From: Rs1 sp034111875
Lineage (GTDB): Bacteria; Pseudomonadota; Gammaproteobacteria; Pseudomonadales; Balneatricaceae
Assembly: GCA_034111875.1 (NCBI GenBank)
Contig: JAWUWK010000028.1
Span: 1-64,000, forward strand
Direction: 5' to 3'
Length of the DNA: 64,000 bases
Under the pieces are notes generated by a model. It saw only the letters and a program-made list of their open reading frames with translations, was not told where the DNA came from and searched no databases. Of this stretch, positions 1 through 8,556 are shown in pieces (position 1 is the first letter of the stretch; every line of letters starts with the position of its first letter). The translations under genes were made by a program, and so were the position numbers.

Positions 1-1
1 T

Positions 2-313
2 TCTTTTCACGACGCTGCCTTAGGTGGGCAACTAGAAGTGCCTACACTAGAGAGTCGGGGTTAGTTAAAAATTACGGCCGAGACCCAAACCGGGAAGAGG
101 TTTAGGTTGCGGGGGAAAGGTGTCTCGCCTGTCAGCGGGGGGGGCACAGGTGATCTAATGGTGAAAGTATTAGTAGAAACCCCCGTTAGCTTAAACAGTC
201 GACAAAAAGAACTGTTGCGTGAATTTCAAGATACCACTGATGAAGGGCAAAAGAAACACAGCCCCAAAAAACAGTCATTCTTTGATTCCGTGAAAAAACT
301 TTTCGAGGATTAA
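2..313 (+). pseudogene. dnaJ: DnaJ chaperone, C-terminal part with an in-frame stop (partial at window edge)
   Basis: This is the end of the Hsp40 co-chaperone that stimulates DnaK ATPase and delivers substrates. Reading from position 2 gives ALGGQLEVPTLESR, then a TAG codon at 62-64. The same frame then continues with LKITAETQTGK, FRLRGKGV, GDLMVKVLVETPV and a charged tail ending SFFDSVKKLFED, which matches the second substrate-binding domain and C-terminus of DnaJ. No net frameshift separates the two halves. The stop could be a substitution, or a base gained in the G run at 57-60 offset by a base lost in the following T/A run, which would read R-V-S-L-K-I. DnaJ is normally conserved, so a sequence error near the window edge is as likely as true inactivation. 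The upstream part lies outside the window. Confidence 0.85.
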
Positions 314-324
314 GAAATTTATCC

Positions 325-351
325 AAGAGCCGCTTAGCGGCTCTTTTTTTG
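325..351 (+). terminator. Rho-independent terminator after dnaJ
   Basis: A GC-rich hairpin with arms AGAGCCGC and GCGGCTCT and a TTA loop is followed by a run of T. It lies 12 bases after the dnaJ stop and separates dnaJ from cysE. Confidence 0.85.
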
Positions 352-409
352 TTAGTTAAAAATCGGTTGAGGCGTTTTAGTGCCTACCGCTGATAAAATA
401 GGTTGTTTT

Positions 410-1198
410 ATGAGTAGCTTAGAAGCGACACCGAAACAGTTATGGGCCTCTATACAAGAAGAGGCCAGCGACGAAATGTTAGCTGAGCCTATGCTGGCGA
501 GTTTTTATCACTCCAGTATTATCAATCATTCTAGTATCCAATCAGCACTATCATTTATATTGGCGATGAAATTGTCTGATGAGGTTATGTCTCCGGTATT
601 ATTGAGAGAGATTTTAGAACAGGCGATGCTCGCGGACCCCGTTATGTTAAATTCTGCCTGTAAGGATCTGATTGCCGTTCGCAGTAGAGACCCTGCGGTT
701 GAAAAGAGTTTGAATGTTTTGTTGTATCTCAAAGGTTTTCAAGCGCTGCAGGCTTATCGTGTATCCCATTGGATGTGGCAGAATAATCGACGTTCTGTCG
801 CTTTATACATTCAGCACAGGGTTAGTATCGTATTTCAAGTGGATATCCATCCAGCCGCTATCATTGGTTGCGGTGTGATGTTTGATCATGCAACAGGTAT
901 AGTTATCGGTGAAACTTGTGTGATAGAAGATGACGTGTCTATCCTACAAGGTGTTACTTTAGGCGGTACCGGAAATGAGAGCGGTGACCGACATCCCAAA
1001 GTTCGTGAGGGAGTAATGATTGGTGCCGGTGCTAAAATATTCGGTAATCTAGAGATTGGACGCGGTGCTAAAGTGGGCGGAGGAAGTGTAGTTGTGAGTG
1101 ATGTCCCGCCTTGTAAAACGGTCGTAGGTGTTCCCGCTAAAGTGGTAGGTGATTCCGGCTGTGATAAACCAGCACTGAATATGAATCAACAGTTGTAA
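410..1198 (+). CDS. cysE: Serine O-acetyltransferase CysE
   Basis: The enzyme transfers acetyl from acetyl-CoA to L-serine, giving O-acetylserine, the first step of cysteine synthesis in the cytoplasm. The 262-residue product has the CysE N-terminal helical domain (EPMLASFYHSSI, RSRDPAVEKSLNVLLYLKGFQALQAYR) and then a left-handed beta-helix with FQVDIHPAA, DHATGIVIGET, VTLGGTG, GDRHPKVREGVMIGAGAKI and GVPAKVVG. The conserved catalytic Asp/His region (DIHPAA, DHATG) is present. I chose the ATG at 410; a GTG at 380 would add ten residues with no family similarity. It stands alone behind the dnaJ terminator and 58 bases before dapB, a neighbourhood not usual for cysE. Confidence 0.95.
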   Translation: MSSLEATPKQLWASIQEEASDEMLAEPMLASFYHSSIINHSSIQSALSFILAMKLSDEVMSPVLLREILEQAMLADPVMLNSACKDLIAVRSRDPAVEKSLNVLLYLKGFQALQAYRVSHWMWQNNRRSVALYIQHRVSIVFQVDIHPAAIIGCGVMFDHATGIVIGETCVIEDDVSILQGVTLGGTGNESGDRHPKVREGVMIGAGAKIFGNLEIGRGAKVGGGSVVVSDVPPCKTVVGVPAKVVGDSGCDKPALNMNQQL

Positions 1199-1256
1199 GC
1201 TTAGTTGACTCAGTTGCTAGAGTTGTCTAATGGCAGTATTGGAACAGGAAAAAACA

Positions 1257-2060
1257 ATGATTAGAATTGCAGTAATAGGCGCAGCGGGCCGGATGGGAAA
1301 AGTGTTGATTGAAGCAGTGCAACACCACCCACAATTAATATTAGGTGCCGCAGTCGTTAGCCAAACTAGTTCTTTAAAAGGGGTGGACGCTGGTGAATTG
1401 GCTGGCGTCGGAAAATTAGCGATTACTTGTGTGAGTGACTTATCCCAAGTGACCGAAGATTTTGATCTGTTAATTGACTTTACCACACCCGATTTGACCA
1501 TGACTAACCTGCAGTACTGTGTCACTCATGCTAAAGCGATGGTGATAGGCACTACAGGATTAGATATTCAGCAAAAAAGTCTATTGACGCAGTCCGCTGA
1601 GCATATTCCGTTGGTGTTTGCCTCTAATATGAGTGTCGGAATGAATGTGTGTTTTCAAGTGCTAGATACCATTGCGCGCACTTTGGGCGATGACTACGAT
1701 GTGGAAATCATCGAAACCCATCATAGGCACAAAGTCGACGCGCCTTCTGGAACCGCGGTTAGTTTAGGTGAAGTAGTGGCGAATGCCCTAGATCGCAATC
1801 TTGTAGAACATGCTGTGTATGGTCGTGAAGGTATTATTGGTCCCAGAACTCAAAAAGAAATTGGTTTTGAAACTATTCGAGCAGGTGATGTCGTAGGTGA
1901 TCATACTGTGTTGTTTGCGAACGAGGGTGAACGTATAGAAATTACCCATAAGGCGAGTAGCCGGATGACCTTTGCCAAAGGTGCTGCTCGTGCAGCTGCT
2001 TGGCTTGGAGCTAAACCTGCGGGGCTTTATGACATGCAAGACGTGCTTGGGTTGAAATAA
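1257..2060 (+). CDS. dapB: 4-hydroxy-tetrahydrodipicolinate reductase DapB
   Basis: DapB reduces the cyclic product of DapA with NAD(P)H in the lysine and meso-diaminopimelate pathway, so it feeds both protein and peptidoglycan synthesis. The 267-residue product opens with the Rossmann motif GAAGRMG (residues 8-14). It has the catalytic/substrate motif ETHHRHKVDAPSGTA and the C-terminal GDHTVLFANEGERIEITHKASSR. The ATG at 1257 is preferred because it has an AGGAA Shine-Dalgarno and starts directly with MIRIAVIG; the ATG at 1230 would add nine residues. dnaJ followed by dapB is a common gammaproteobacterial order, but here cysE intervenes and carA/carB do not follow. Confidence 0.96.
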   Translation: MIRIAVIGAAGRMGKVLIEAVQHHPQLILGAAVVSQTSSLKGVDAGELAGVGKLAITCVSDLSQVTEDFDLLIDFTTPDLTMTNLQYCVTHAKAMVIGTTGLDIQQKSLLTQSAEHIPLVFASNMSVGMNVCFQVLDTIARTLGDDYDVEIIETHHRHKVDAPSGTAVSLGEVVANALDRNLVEHAVYGREGIIGPRTQKEIGFETIRAGDVVGDHTVLFANEGERIEITHKASSRMTFAKGAARAAAWLGAKPAGLYDMQDVLGLK

Positions 2061-2168
2061 GCAATAGCTGACTTGCAGAAAGGCTCTTCGATGCATTATA
2101 TTGCTCTGCCCGCTGAATATTATTGAAAATTAGAGCATTCTTATAGTGCAAGGTCTATGATGTTATCT

Positions 2169-2190
2169 ATTGGGTACAATGATACCAATA
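2169..2190. promoter_or_regulatory. Imperfect dyad over a possible -10 upstream of the DUF3461 gene
   Basis: ATTGGGTA (2169-2176) and TACCAAT (2183-2189) form an inverted repeat with one bulged G. A TACAAT hexamer (2175-2180) resembling a -10 element lies inside it, about 50 bases before the next start codon. No good -35 is visible. This could be an operator over a promoter, or chance. Confidence 0.25.
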
Positions 2191-2231
2191 GTGTCGCTGC
2201 TAATTTTTAGTCAACAAAACAGGAGTTTACA

Positions 2232-2621
2232 ATGGCTGTGAAAAAGTATCCCGCTCTGATTGAAATGGGTTTTGATGATCCTACTGATGTTGAACGCTAT
2301 ACCATTCGCATTGAAGGTGATATAGATATTCTGAAGATCTATCACCGTCGCCACCAAGGCGAGTGGATGAATAAAAGTAAGAAATATAAATTTAAGCGCT
2401 TACACAAAAAATTACGTGTTAATGAAGGTTTAACCGCTTACAGAGATAGCACAGAGTCATCGCCATTTTTTTTGAAGGCTGTGGCTGAGCTAGATACCTT
2501 AGTGGCTGGCGAAAAGAATGTTAAAGCCCGTAAAGAAGATATCTTAGAAGAAATGGATCACTTAAATAAAGTTGTTTCACGTAAAATTGAAGATTTGAAA
2601 AGACAGATTGAAGAGTTATAA
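2232..2621 (+). CDS. DUF3461 family protein
   Basis: A 129-residue cytoplasmic protein of the DUF3461 family, recognisable from the N-terminal pattern YPALIEMGFDDPTDVERYTIR, the EGDIDILKIYHRRHQGEW block and the basic KKYKFKRLHK stretch. The last 45 residues are highly charged and predicted helical (EEMDHLNKVVSRKIEDLKRQIEEL region), probably a coiled coil. There is no signal peptide or membrane segment. The family is conserved in gammaproteobacteria, but I know of no established function. The gene is monocistronic: 171 bases separate it from dapB and a strong terminator follows. Confidence 0.8.
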   Translation: MAVKKYPALIEMGFDDPTDVERYTIRIEGDIDILKIYHRRHQGEWMNKSKKYKFKRLHKKLRVNEGLTAYRDSTESSPFFLKAVAELDTLVAGEKNVKARKEDILEEMDHLNKVVSRKIEDLKRQIEEL

Positions 2622-2643
2622 ATTAGATTTTGTTGTCGAATAT

Positions 2644-2680
2644 AAAGTGCCCTTATAGAGAAGTCTTCAGGCACTTTTTT
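2644..2680 (+). terminator. Terminator after the DUF3461 gene
   Basis: Inverted arms AAAGTGCC (2644-2651) and GGCACTTT (2670-2677) are followed by T residues, 22 bases after the stop codon. Confidence 0.8.
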
Positions 2681-2881
2681 AATGTTTAATCATAGTGACT
2701 AGAAATTTTATGGAATTATGTGAAACGTCAATGAAATAGTGTGGGGTCGCTTTTATTTCAACAAAGGTGCTCTAAGTGGCAACCTTGTCTTTTCCTGCCT
2801 ATACTTAACTCAATTACAGTTAATGTGTAAACACCTTGATTAGCCCGTTGAATCTAATCTATCAATCTTCATAGGTAAAAA

Positions 2882-3481
2882 ATGCTAGCGTTAATAACTG
2901 AGCGTCTGAATTGTTATCAGCCCAAGCGGATAGATAGAGAGTTGCCCGAAGCAGGGGTGCTTATTGCGATTACTGATGAAGCGAGCCCTGAGGTGGTGCT
3001 GACTAAAAGAGCAAGACAGTTATCTAGCCACAGTGGCGAAATTGCATTTCCCGGAGGTAAACGAGATTTTGACGATCTGACTATTGTTCACACCGCCCTG
3101 CGTGAAGCTGAAGAAGAAGTAAATCTAAGACCGGATCAGGTCAATATTATTGGTCGTTTGGATGAGCGGGTTTCTCTGCATCAATTGAAAGTCACTCCCT
3201 GTGTTGGGATTATTCCAGCAAATACTTTGTTGCTAGCAAATGTTGGCGAATTAGACTCAGTTTTTAAAGTACCCCTAGATTTTTTCCTTAACGACATAAA
3301 TCGCTGCGATCATCTGCCGCAATATAAATCTCAAGCGCGTTACGCCCCTTGTTATCTTTACGACGGCAATCTGATTTGGGGATTAACATCCTATATACTG
3401 ATCGAGTTTTTGAATCTAGGACTCAACGCTAAAATAGCCCTGAAAACACGATCTGAGCCGCGAATTTTGAACCCAATCTAA
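2882..3481 (+). CDS. Nudix CoA pyrophosphatase (NudL/YeaB-like)
   Basis: A Nudix hydrolase predicted to cleave the pyrophosphate of coenzyme A or acyl-CoA, giving 3',5'-ADP and 4'-phosphopantetheine. The 199-residue product has the CoA-pyrophosphatase signature VLTKRARQLSSHSGEIAFPGG (residues 39-59) merging into the Nudix box, with REAEEEV (74-80) supplying the metal-binding glutamates. The domain continues through GRLDERVSLHQLKVTPCVG. The length is normal for the family. The ATG at 2882 is the natural start; 260 bases without a gene precede it. It probably acts in CoA turnover. Confidence 0.88.
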   Translation: MLALITERLNCYQPKRIDRELPEAGVLIAITDEASPEVVLTKRARQLSSHSGEIAFPGGKRDFDDLTIVHTALREAEEEVNLRPDQVNIIGRLDERVSLHQLKVTPCVGIIPANTLLLANVGELDSVFKVPLDFFLNDINRCDHLPQYKSQARYAPCYLYDGNLIWGLTSYILIEFLNLGLNAKIALKTRSEPRILNPI

Positions 3482-3993
3482 GCGTCTATTTCGGTGATTA
3501 TCGGATACCCCTAAAGCCTTTTAGCGTTGACCGTCTGAAACTGACTCTGACCGCCACTGGCGTCTGCTTGTGACAACGGCTCAAAGGCTAACCGCTGAAT
3601 AAACTATGCTTAATAGTGACTCAAATATTAGACTATAATTGCCTTTGCAGAGCGGTTGATATTGTTAAACCCTTTATTATGGGTTAAAAGATTGCTGTCA
3701 GCCTCTACCGTCTTTACTATATTAAACACTAACTGTTGTTGCGTTTATTGACTTTGGCGGACTCTGAGCAAACCATATAAACGCATAGTAGCTACTTTAA
3801 CTCTCGAGTGAGTTGCAACAGACTGCTGGTCATTTTCTCTGTCTAGGAGCTTAGCCCTTCAAAGGTAAAATCTGCGGCTTCATCATAGGCTCTTTATCAG
3901 GGCTGGTCTAAGCTTGAAATGTTGAACTGATATTTTTTTAGCTTGCAGCTGGCTGATCAACTAATATGTTTTATTTTCAGGTGTGATAGTTTT
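3482..3993. other. 512-base intergenic region before pilU
   Basis: No ORF, tRNA or terminator is convincing here. The only structure I see is a short inverted repeat AACCC...GGGTT around 3668-3685. The pilU promoter presumably lies here but cannot be placed with confidence. Confidence 0.4.
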
Positions 3994-5160
3994 ATGGATA
4001 TTAAAAGGTATTTGACAGAATTAGCAACAAGCGATGGCTCTGATTTATATCTCTCTACAGGGGCTTCGCCTTGCGCTAAGATTCAAGATGAACTGGTTCC
4101 CCTGAGCCAAGAAAAAATCGCTGTTGGTGAGATTGAGCTGATATCCCGTGAAATAATGGATGATCAGCAGTGGAATCTTTTCCAAAATAACCTAGAAATG
4201 AACCTAGCTATCTCAATCGCCGGTGTGGGCCGTTTTAGGGTTAATATATTTAAACAGCGCAATGAGTTTGCACTGGTAGCTCGGAATATTAAAAGTTATA
4301 TTCCCGCTCTCCGGGAATTAGGATTACCTGAACATTTAAAAGAGCTGGTCATGAATAAACGTGGCTTAATTTTATTTGTCGGCGCAACCGGTTCAGGTAA
4401 ATCAACTTCACTTGCCTCCTTACTAGACCACAGGAATGCCAACTCAGGCGGGCATATTATTACCATTGAAGATCCTATTGAATTTATCCACAAGCATAAA
4501 AAATCGATAGTTAACCAGCGTGAAGTTGGGGTAGATACGCGTAGCTATCACAGCGCGCTAGTGAATACTTTACGACAGGCACCCGATGTTATTCTAATTG
4601 GAGAAATAAGGGAGAGAGAAACCATGGAGCATTGTCTGACTTTTTCAGAAACGGGTCACCTAGCTATCTCCACATTGCATGCTAATAATGCCAATCAAGC
4701 GCTAGATCGTATAATCAATTTCTTTCCAGAAGAGGCACATGCTCAAGTTCTATCTGATTTATCCCTAAATATCAGAGCCATAATATCGCAAAGATTAGTA
4801 AAAACTCTCACTGGCAAGCGAACTGCTGCGGTAGAAGTATTACTCAACACCTCGACTGTTCAGGGTTTGATTTCCAAAGGAGATATTGAAGGTATAAAAG
4901 AAATCATGGCCAAATCGGAGAATTTGGGAATGAAAACCTTCGATTCCTCATTATATGAGTTGGTGCAATCTGGTATTATCAGTCAAGAAGAAGCATTGCG
5001 CAATGCAGACTCAGCCAATAATTTACGTTTGAGGCTGAAGTTAAAAGTAGTAGACAGTAGCCCGTCAGAGCCGGATATAAATGCTCATAAAGACCTAGGG
5101 GCCTCTACAAAAACTAAACCCAAGCTCGATGGCCCCAGTAAATTTGAATTACTTGAGTAG
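3994..5160 (+). CDS. pilU: Type IV pilus retraction ATPase, PilU type
   Basis: A hexameric secretion-type ATPase that helps depolymerise type IV pili at the inner membrane, usually as an accessory to PilT. In 388 residues it has the N-terminal PAS-like region, Walker A GATGSGKST (130-138), the Asp box TIEDPIEF, Walker B DVILIGEIR (198-206) and the His box HLAISTLHA (222-230). The run NNANQALDRIINFFPEE and the ERETMEHCLTFSETGH wording are more like PilU than PilT. I chose the ATG at 3994; a TTG at 3943 would add 17 residues. No pilT or other pilus gene is adjacent, whereas pilT and pilU are often neighbours. The last 35 residues are hydrophilic and likely disordered. Confidence 0.88.
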   Translation: MDIKRYLTELATSDGSDLYLSTGASPCAKIQDELVPLSQEKIAVGEIELISREIMDDQQWNLFQNNLEMNLAISIAGVGRFRVNIFKQRNEFALVARNIKSYIPALRELGLPEHLKELVMNKRGLILFVGATGSGKSTSLASLLDHRNANSGGHIITIEDPIEFIHKHKKSIVNQREVGVDTRSYHSALVNTLRQAPDVILIGEIRERETMEHCLTFSETGHLAISTLHANNANQALDRIINFFPEEAHAQVLSDLSLNIRAIISQRLVKTLTGKRTAAVEVLLNTSTVQGLISKGDIEGIKEIMAKSENLGMKTFDSSLYELVQSGIISQEEALRNADSANNLRLRLKLKVVDSSPSEPDINAHKDLGASTKTKPKLDGPSKFELLE

Positions 5161-5269
5161 AAATGAATTAAGCGTAGCTCTAAATATAACAGGTAAATAA
5201 TGTTTTAATTCTGACCAATATTTAGGCTGACTACTGGAATAACTAATGGTAAATATTGAATACTAAAAT

Positions 5270-5686
5270 ATGAATGAAATAGTCGATCTGTTACGAGAAA
5301 AAAATCAAGATAGGTTTGCATCCATAGAGCTTCCGGACGAAGATGACTTAGTGGTTATCCAAGAGCAGTTGTTATTGCACTTACCAGCAGATTTAAAAGA
5401 TTTCCTACTCAGTGTCAGTGATGTAGTGTATGGCGCTATTCAACCTGTAACGGTCACTGATGAACACGCCGCTAGCCACTTGCCAGACATGACGTTTATC
5501 GCTTGGGATAGGGGGATGCCAAGAGAGTTAATTCCTATTTGCGAACTTTTAGAAGGCTATTATTTTATTGCCCAAGAAGGTTACATCAGTGCTTGGACCC
5601 CTAAACACGGCGTTAATGAAGAGATTCACTGGGATTCAATCTGGGGCTGGTGTGAGGATGTTTGGCTCAATGGTAAAGGGACATAA
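5270..5686 (+). CDS. SMI1/KNR4 (SUKH) domain protein
   Basis: A 138-residue cytoplasmic protein with the SUKH fold pattern: LPADLKDFLLSVSDVVYG near residue 40, then LIPICELLEGYYFIAQEGYISAW and a terminal W-rich EIHWDSIWGWCEDVWL. SUKH domains are known as immunity proteins to contact-dependent and other nuclease toxins, but stand-alone housekeeping members are also common in Pseudomonas relatives. No toxin gene or toxin-delivery gene is visible within the window, so an immunity role is not supported by context. It lies between pilU and the convergent lnt gene. Confidence 0.75.
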   Translation: MNEIVDLLREKNQDRFASIELPDEDDLVVIQEQLLLHLPADLKDFLLSVSDVVYGAIQPVTVTDEHAASHLPDMTFIAWDRGMPRELIPICELLEGYYFIAQEGYISAWTPKHGVNEEIHWDSIWGWCEDVWLNGKGT

Positions 5687-5730
5687 TCTACAGTTCTTGT
5701 TCTTAAATCAGTGGAAAGTTTGACAGTGCT

Positions 5731-7215
5731 CTAGAGAGCATGTTTCCTGTTGCTGTAAAGTCCAACTCCCAATAACAGTAAATAAACACCAATAAAGGGC
5801 CACTGGCCTATTCTCTGGTAGGGAGTAAGCCCTTGCATAGGTTGTACCTGGCCTTCCAATACTGCCTGCTCATATCGAGGCGCTATTTTTACCACCTTGC
5901 CTTGGTGGTCGACGATCGCACTGATGCCATTGTTCGAGCTGCGAACCAGCCAACGGCCGTTTTCTACCGCGCGCATGCGTGCAATTTGAAAGTGCTGGTC
6001 GGGTCCTATGGAATGACTAAACCAAGTATCGTTAGATAAGGTTAAGATTAAATCTGCGGTTTTACTGTATTCACGAACCAGTTCGGGATAGGCTATTTCG
6101 TAACAAATTGCGGTGCTGTATTTGAAATCTCCCACTTGCATTAACGGTTGCTTACGCACTTTAGGCACACTAAAATTAAAGTCAGGAATGTTTAGGAAAT
6201 TAAATAGATCTCTAAATTCTGCTTGCCAAGGAATATATTCACCAAAGGGCACTAATCGTTGTTTGTGGTAATGGGTATTTTCAGTCAGGTTTAAAATCGA
6301 ATTATGTAAGCGTCTGCCTTTTGGGTGCGCTTTGTCTTCAACTTTCATCGGTATACCGCTAATTAACGACCCGCCTAAGCGTTGTTGACTACTCACTAGC
6401 GGGGCAAAATACGCTTCAACATTTGAATACATGCTGGGAATGGCAGTCTCAGGCCAAATGATTACTTTTTTGCCTAGTATAGATTCTGTGGTTTTATAAT
6501 ATTGGCTAAGAATACTGTCTAAATGCTGTCTATCCCATTTGATTTCTTGGCGAATATTGGGCTGCATTATACTGATGTTGATTTTTTCCCCTGAGGCTTT
6601 AGTCCATTCTGTAGGGAGAAGATAGCTAGCCGTGAGTGGGATGCAGACACTGATAAAAGTTAACACTAGTTGCGACTTTTTCTGGCTGAGAATGAGGCTT
6701 GCGACACACATACTTATACAGATAGTGATCATTGAAAGAAGCCAAACTCCTCCTAAAGCGGCGAGTGGAGCCAATGGGGTATCTATTGTGCTGTAACCTA
6801 AATAAAGCCATGGAAAGCCGGTAAATAGCCAGCTGCGTAGCCATTCAAATAATAGCCAAAGTAAACCAAAGCAAAGCGCTGCAAAGCGCTGCCTACAAAA
6901 CTTTTGGTAGAGCGCTATTTGGACTAAAAAAAGCAGACCCAAGGCAGCGCAAAATACCAAAGTGAGTAAAGCTGCCGGTATAGCGGGGGTATGACCATAA
7001 ATATGGATGCTAACGTAAACCCATGAAACGCCAGTGCCAAAGAAGCCCAGGCCAAAGCTCCAGCCAATCCAGCAAGCGCGCTTCAGGCTTTGATTATTTA
7101 ACAACAAAAATAGTGCGGCGGGAGAAATGACGGCAAATAGATATAAGTCAAAAGGTGCAAAAGCGAGTGTCGTACTAGCGCCTGAGGCAAGCGCCAGAAA
7201 CAGTTGTTTGATCAT
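5731..7215 (-). CDS. lnt: Apolipoprotein N-acyltransferase Lnt
   Basis: Lnt adds the third acyl chain to the N-terminal cysteine of lipoproteins in the inner membrane, from phospholipid, making them fit for Lol export. The 494-residue product has several membrane helices in the first ~200 residues and a C-terminal transmembrane segment. Between them is a nitrilase domain with the expected Glu-Lys-Cys triad: E256 in IIWPETAIP, K318 in HKQRLVPFGEY and C371 in STAICYEIAYPE. It is the last gene of the miaB-ybeZ-ybeY-corC-lnt block, three bases after corC, so it is almost certainly co-transcribed. At least five predicted lipoproteins in this window would be its substrates. Confidence 0.96.
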   Translation of the reverse strand: MIKQLFLALASGASTTLAFAPFDLYLFAVISPAALFLLLNNQSLKRACWIGWSFGLGFFGTGVSWVYVSIHIYGHTPAIPAALLTLVFCAALGLLFLVQIALYQKFCRQRFAALCFGLLWLLFEWLRSWLFTGFPWLYLGYSTIDTPLAPLAALGGVWLLSMITICISMCVASLILSQKKSQLVLTFISVCIPLTASYLLPTEWTKASGEKINISIMQPNIRQEIKWDRQHLDSILSQYYKTTESILGKKVIIWPETAIPSMYSNVEAYFAPLVSSQQRLGGSLISGIPMKVEDKAHPKGRRLHNSILNLTENTHYHKQRLVPFGEYIPWQAEFRDLFNFLNIPDFNFSVPKVRKQPLMQVGDFKYSTAICYEIAYPELVREYSKTADLILTLSNDTWFSHSIGPDQHFQIARMRAVENGRWLVRSSNNGISAIVDHQGKVVKIAPRYEQAVLEGQVQPMQGLTPYQRIGQWPFIGVYLLLLGVGLYSNRKHAL

Positions 7216-7218
7216 CAG

Positions 7219-8058
7219 TTAATTGCTGACTCGCTGTACTTGTAATAACCTAATGCGCCGATGTTCGGATGATAATACTTTGAAAATGAAGCCATCGATC
7301 ACAATCTCTTCATGTTTTTGAGGTAAATGACCAAAGCGCTGAGTCACGATTCCGCCGATGGTATCGAAATCATACTTATCAAATTTCGTGTTGAAATAAG
7401 CATCGAAATCTTCAAGTTCAGTGAGTGCTTTGACTAAAAAAGCACTGTCATCGAAAGGTCGAATGTTGCCGTCATCATCGTTCTGGTCGTGTTCGTCTTC
7501 TATTTCACCGACAATCTGTTCTAGTACGTCTTCAATTGTTACTAAGCCGGCGATGCCACCATATTCATCCACTACAATCGCCAAGTGGCTTCGGGTGGCG
7601 CGAAATTCGCTGAGTAAAACATTGAGTCGCTTACTTTCAGGTATGAAAGTGACACGGCGAAGTTTGTCCTGCACAGCAAACTCCTGTTCATTCTCATCAA
7701 GCAGATAGGGTAACAAATCTTTAGCTAACAGGACGCCAATTATTTCATCGGGGTTTTTACCGACCACTGGAAACCTGGAATGGGCACTGGAGATGATAGT
7801 CGGTAGGAACTCTTTGAAGGTTTGGTCAGATTCAATAATCACCATTTTTGAGCGGGGCACCATAATATCCCGTACTTGCAGGTCAGAAACTTGCATGGCA
7901 CCTTGAATAATATTTAATGCCTCTTGATCGAGCAGATTATCTTCCGCTGCCTCTTTGATCACTTCTAGTACATCTTGTTTTGTCTTAGGATCAAAGGATA
8001 GTGCTTGGGATATGCGCCCAAAGATACTTCGTGGTTTTTCCGATCTATCTTCGTTCAT
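7219..8058 (-). CDS. corC: CorC/HlyC-family CBS-domain protein
   Basis: A 279-residue member of the CorC family, linked to magnesium and cobalt efflux. This short form lacks the membrane domain and is cytoplasmic. It has a tandem CBS pair (VRDIMVPRSKMVII to IAGLVTIEDVLEQIVGEIEDEHD, about residues 62-195) and a C-terminal CorC_HlyC domain (FLVKALTELEDFDAYFNTKF to FKVLSSEHRRIRLLQVQRV). The linker EHDQNDDDGNIRPFDD is acidic. It sits between ybeY and lnt in the canonical order. The precise role of the short form is unsettled. Confidence 0.92.
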   Translation of the reverse strand: MNEDRSEKPRSIFGRISQALSFDPKTKQDVLEVIKEAAEDNLLDQEALNIIQGAMQVSDLQVRDIMVPRSKMVIIESDQTFKEFLPTIISSAHSRFPVVGKNPDEIIGVLLAKDLLPYLLDENEQEFAVQDKLRRVTFIPESKRLNVLLSEFRATRSHLAIVVDEYGGIAGLVTIEDVLEQIVGEIEDEHDQNDDDGNIRPFDDSAFLVKALTELEDFDAYFNTKFDKYDFDTIGGIVTQRFGHLPQKHEEIVIDGFIFKVLSSEHRRIRLLQVQRVSN

Positions 8059-8094
8059 TGATTCTTTGAGCTCCGAGCCTTTAAAAGGGCTAAA

Positions 8095-8556
8095 TTAATT
8101 ATCATCATAGGGATCAGCAATATTAAGTTTATTTAACAGATCCTTTTCTAACTGTTCCATTTCTTCTGCCTCACCTTCCTTTATATGGTCGAATCCAAGA
8201 AGATGCAAGGTGCCGTGAATAATCATATGCGCCCAATGCTCAAAAATTTGTTTATCCTGTTGTCTCGCTTCAGTTTCAACAACTTCAGCGCAAATCACCA
8301 AATCACCGAGTATCTCGACATCTTGATGAATGCATTCAGGCATTTCAAAACAAAATGAGAGTACGTTAGTAGGACTGTCTTTACCCCGATATTGCTGGTT
8401 TAAGGACTGACTTTCCGGTGAATCTACAATGCGAATACAGATAGAAAACTGTTGTGAATATGCTCCTAATGCAATGTCTAGCCATTGTTGAATTTTCTCT
8501 TCAGTAGGCAAGTTATCTGCATTAGTAGCATATTGTACGTCTAAAATAGTGCTCAT
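8095..8556 (-). CDS. ybeY: Endoribonuclease YbeY
   Basis: A zinc-dependent single-strand RNase involved in 16S rRNA 3'-end maturation and ribosome quality control. The 153-residue product carries the family metal site H114-x3-H118-x5-H124 in the run HGTLHLLGFDH, and the conserved YRGKDSPTNVLSF motif around residues 56-68. Its start overlaps the end of ybeZ by four bases (ATGA type), indicating translational coupling. Confidence 0.96.
   Translation of the reverse strand: MSTILDVQYATNADNLPTEEKIQQWLDIALGAYSQQFSICIRIVDSPESQSLNQQYRGKDSPTNVLSFCFEMPECIHQDVEILGDLVICAEVVETEARQQDKQIFEHWAHMIIHGTLHLLGFDHIKEGEAEEMEQLEKDLLNKLNIADPYDDN

Noticed and set aside
3668..3685. Short inverted repeat AACCC...GGGTT before pilU
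   Set aside because: Only a five-base stem in AT-rich sequence, without T tract or promoter context.
7421..7708. 95-codon frame antisense to corC
   Set aside because: A serine-rich shadow of the corC reading frame, with no family likeness.
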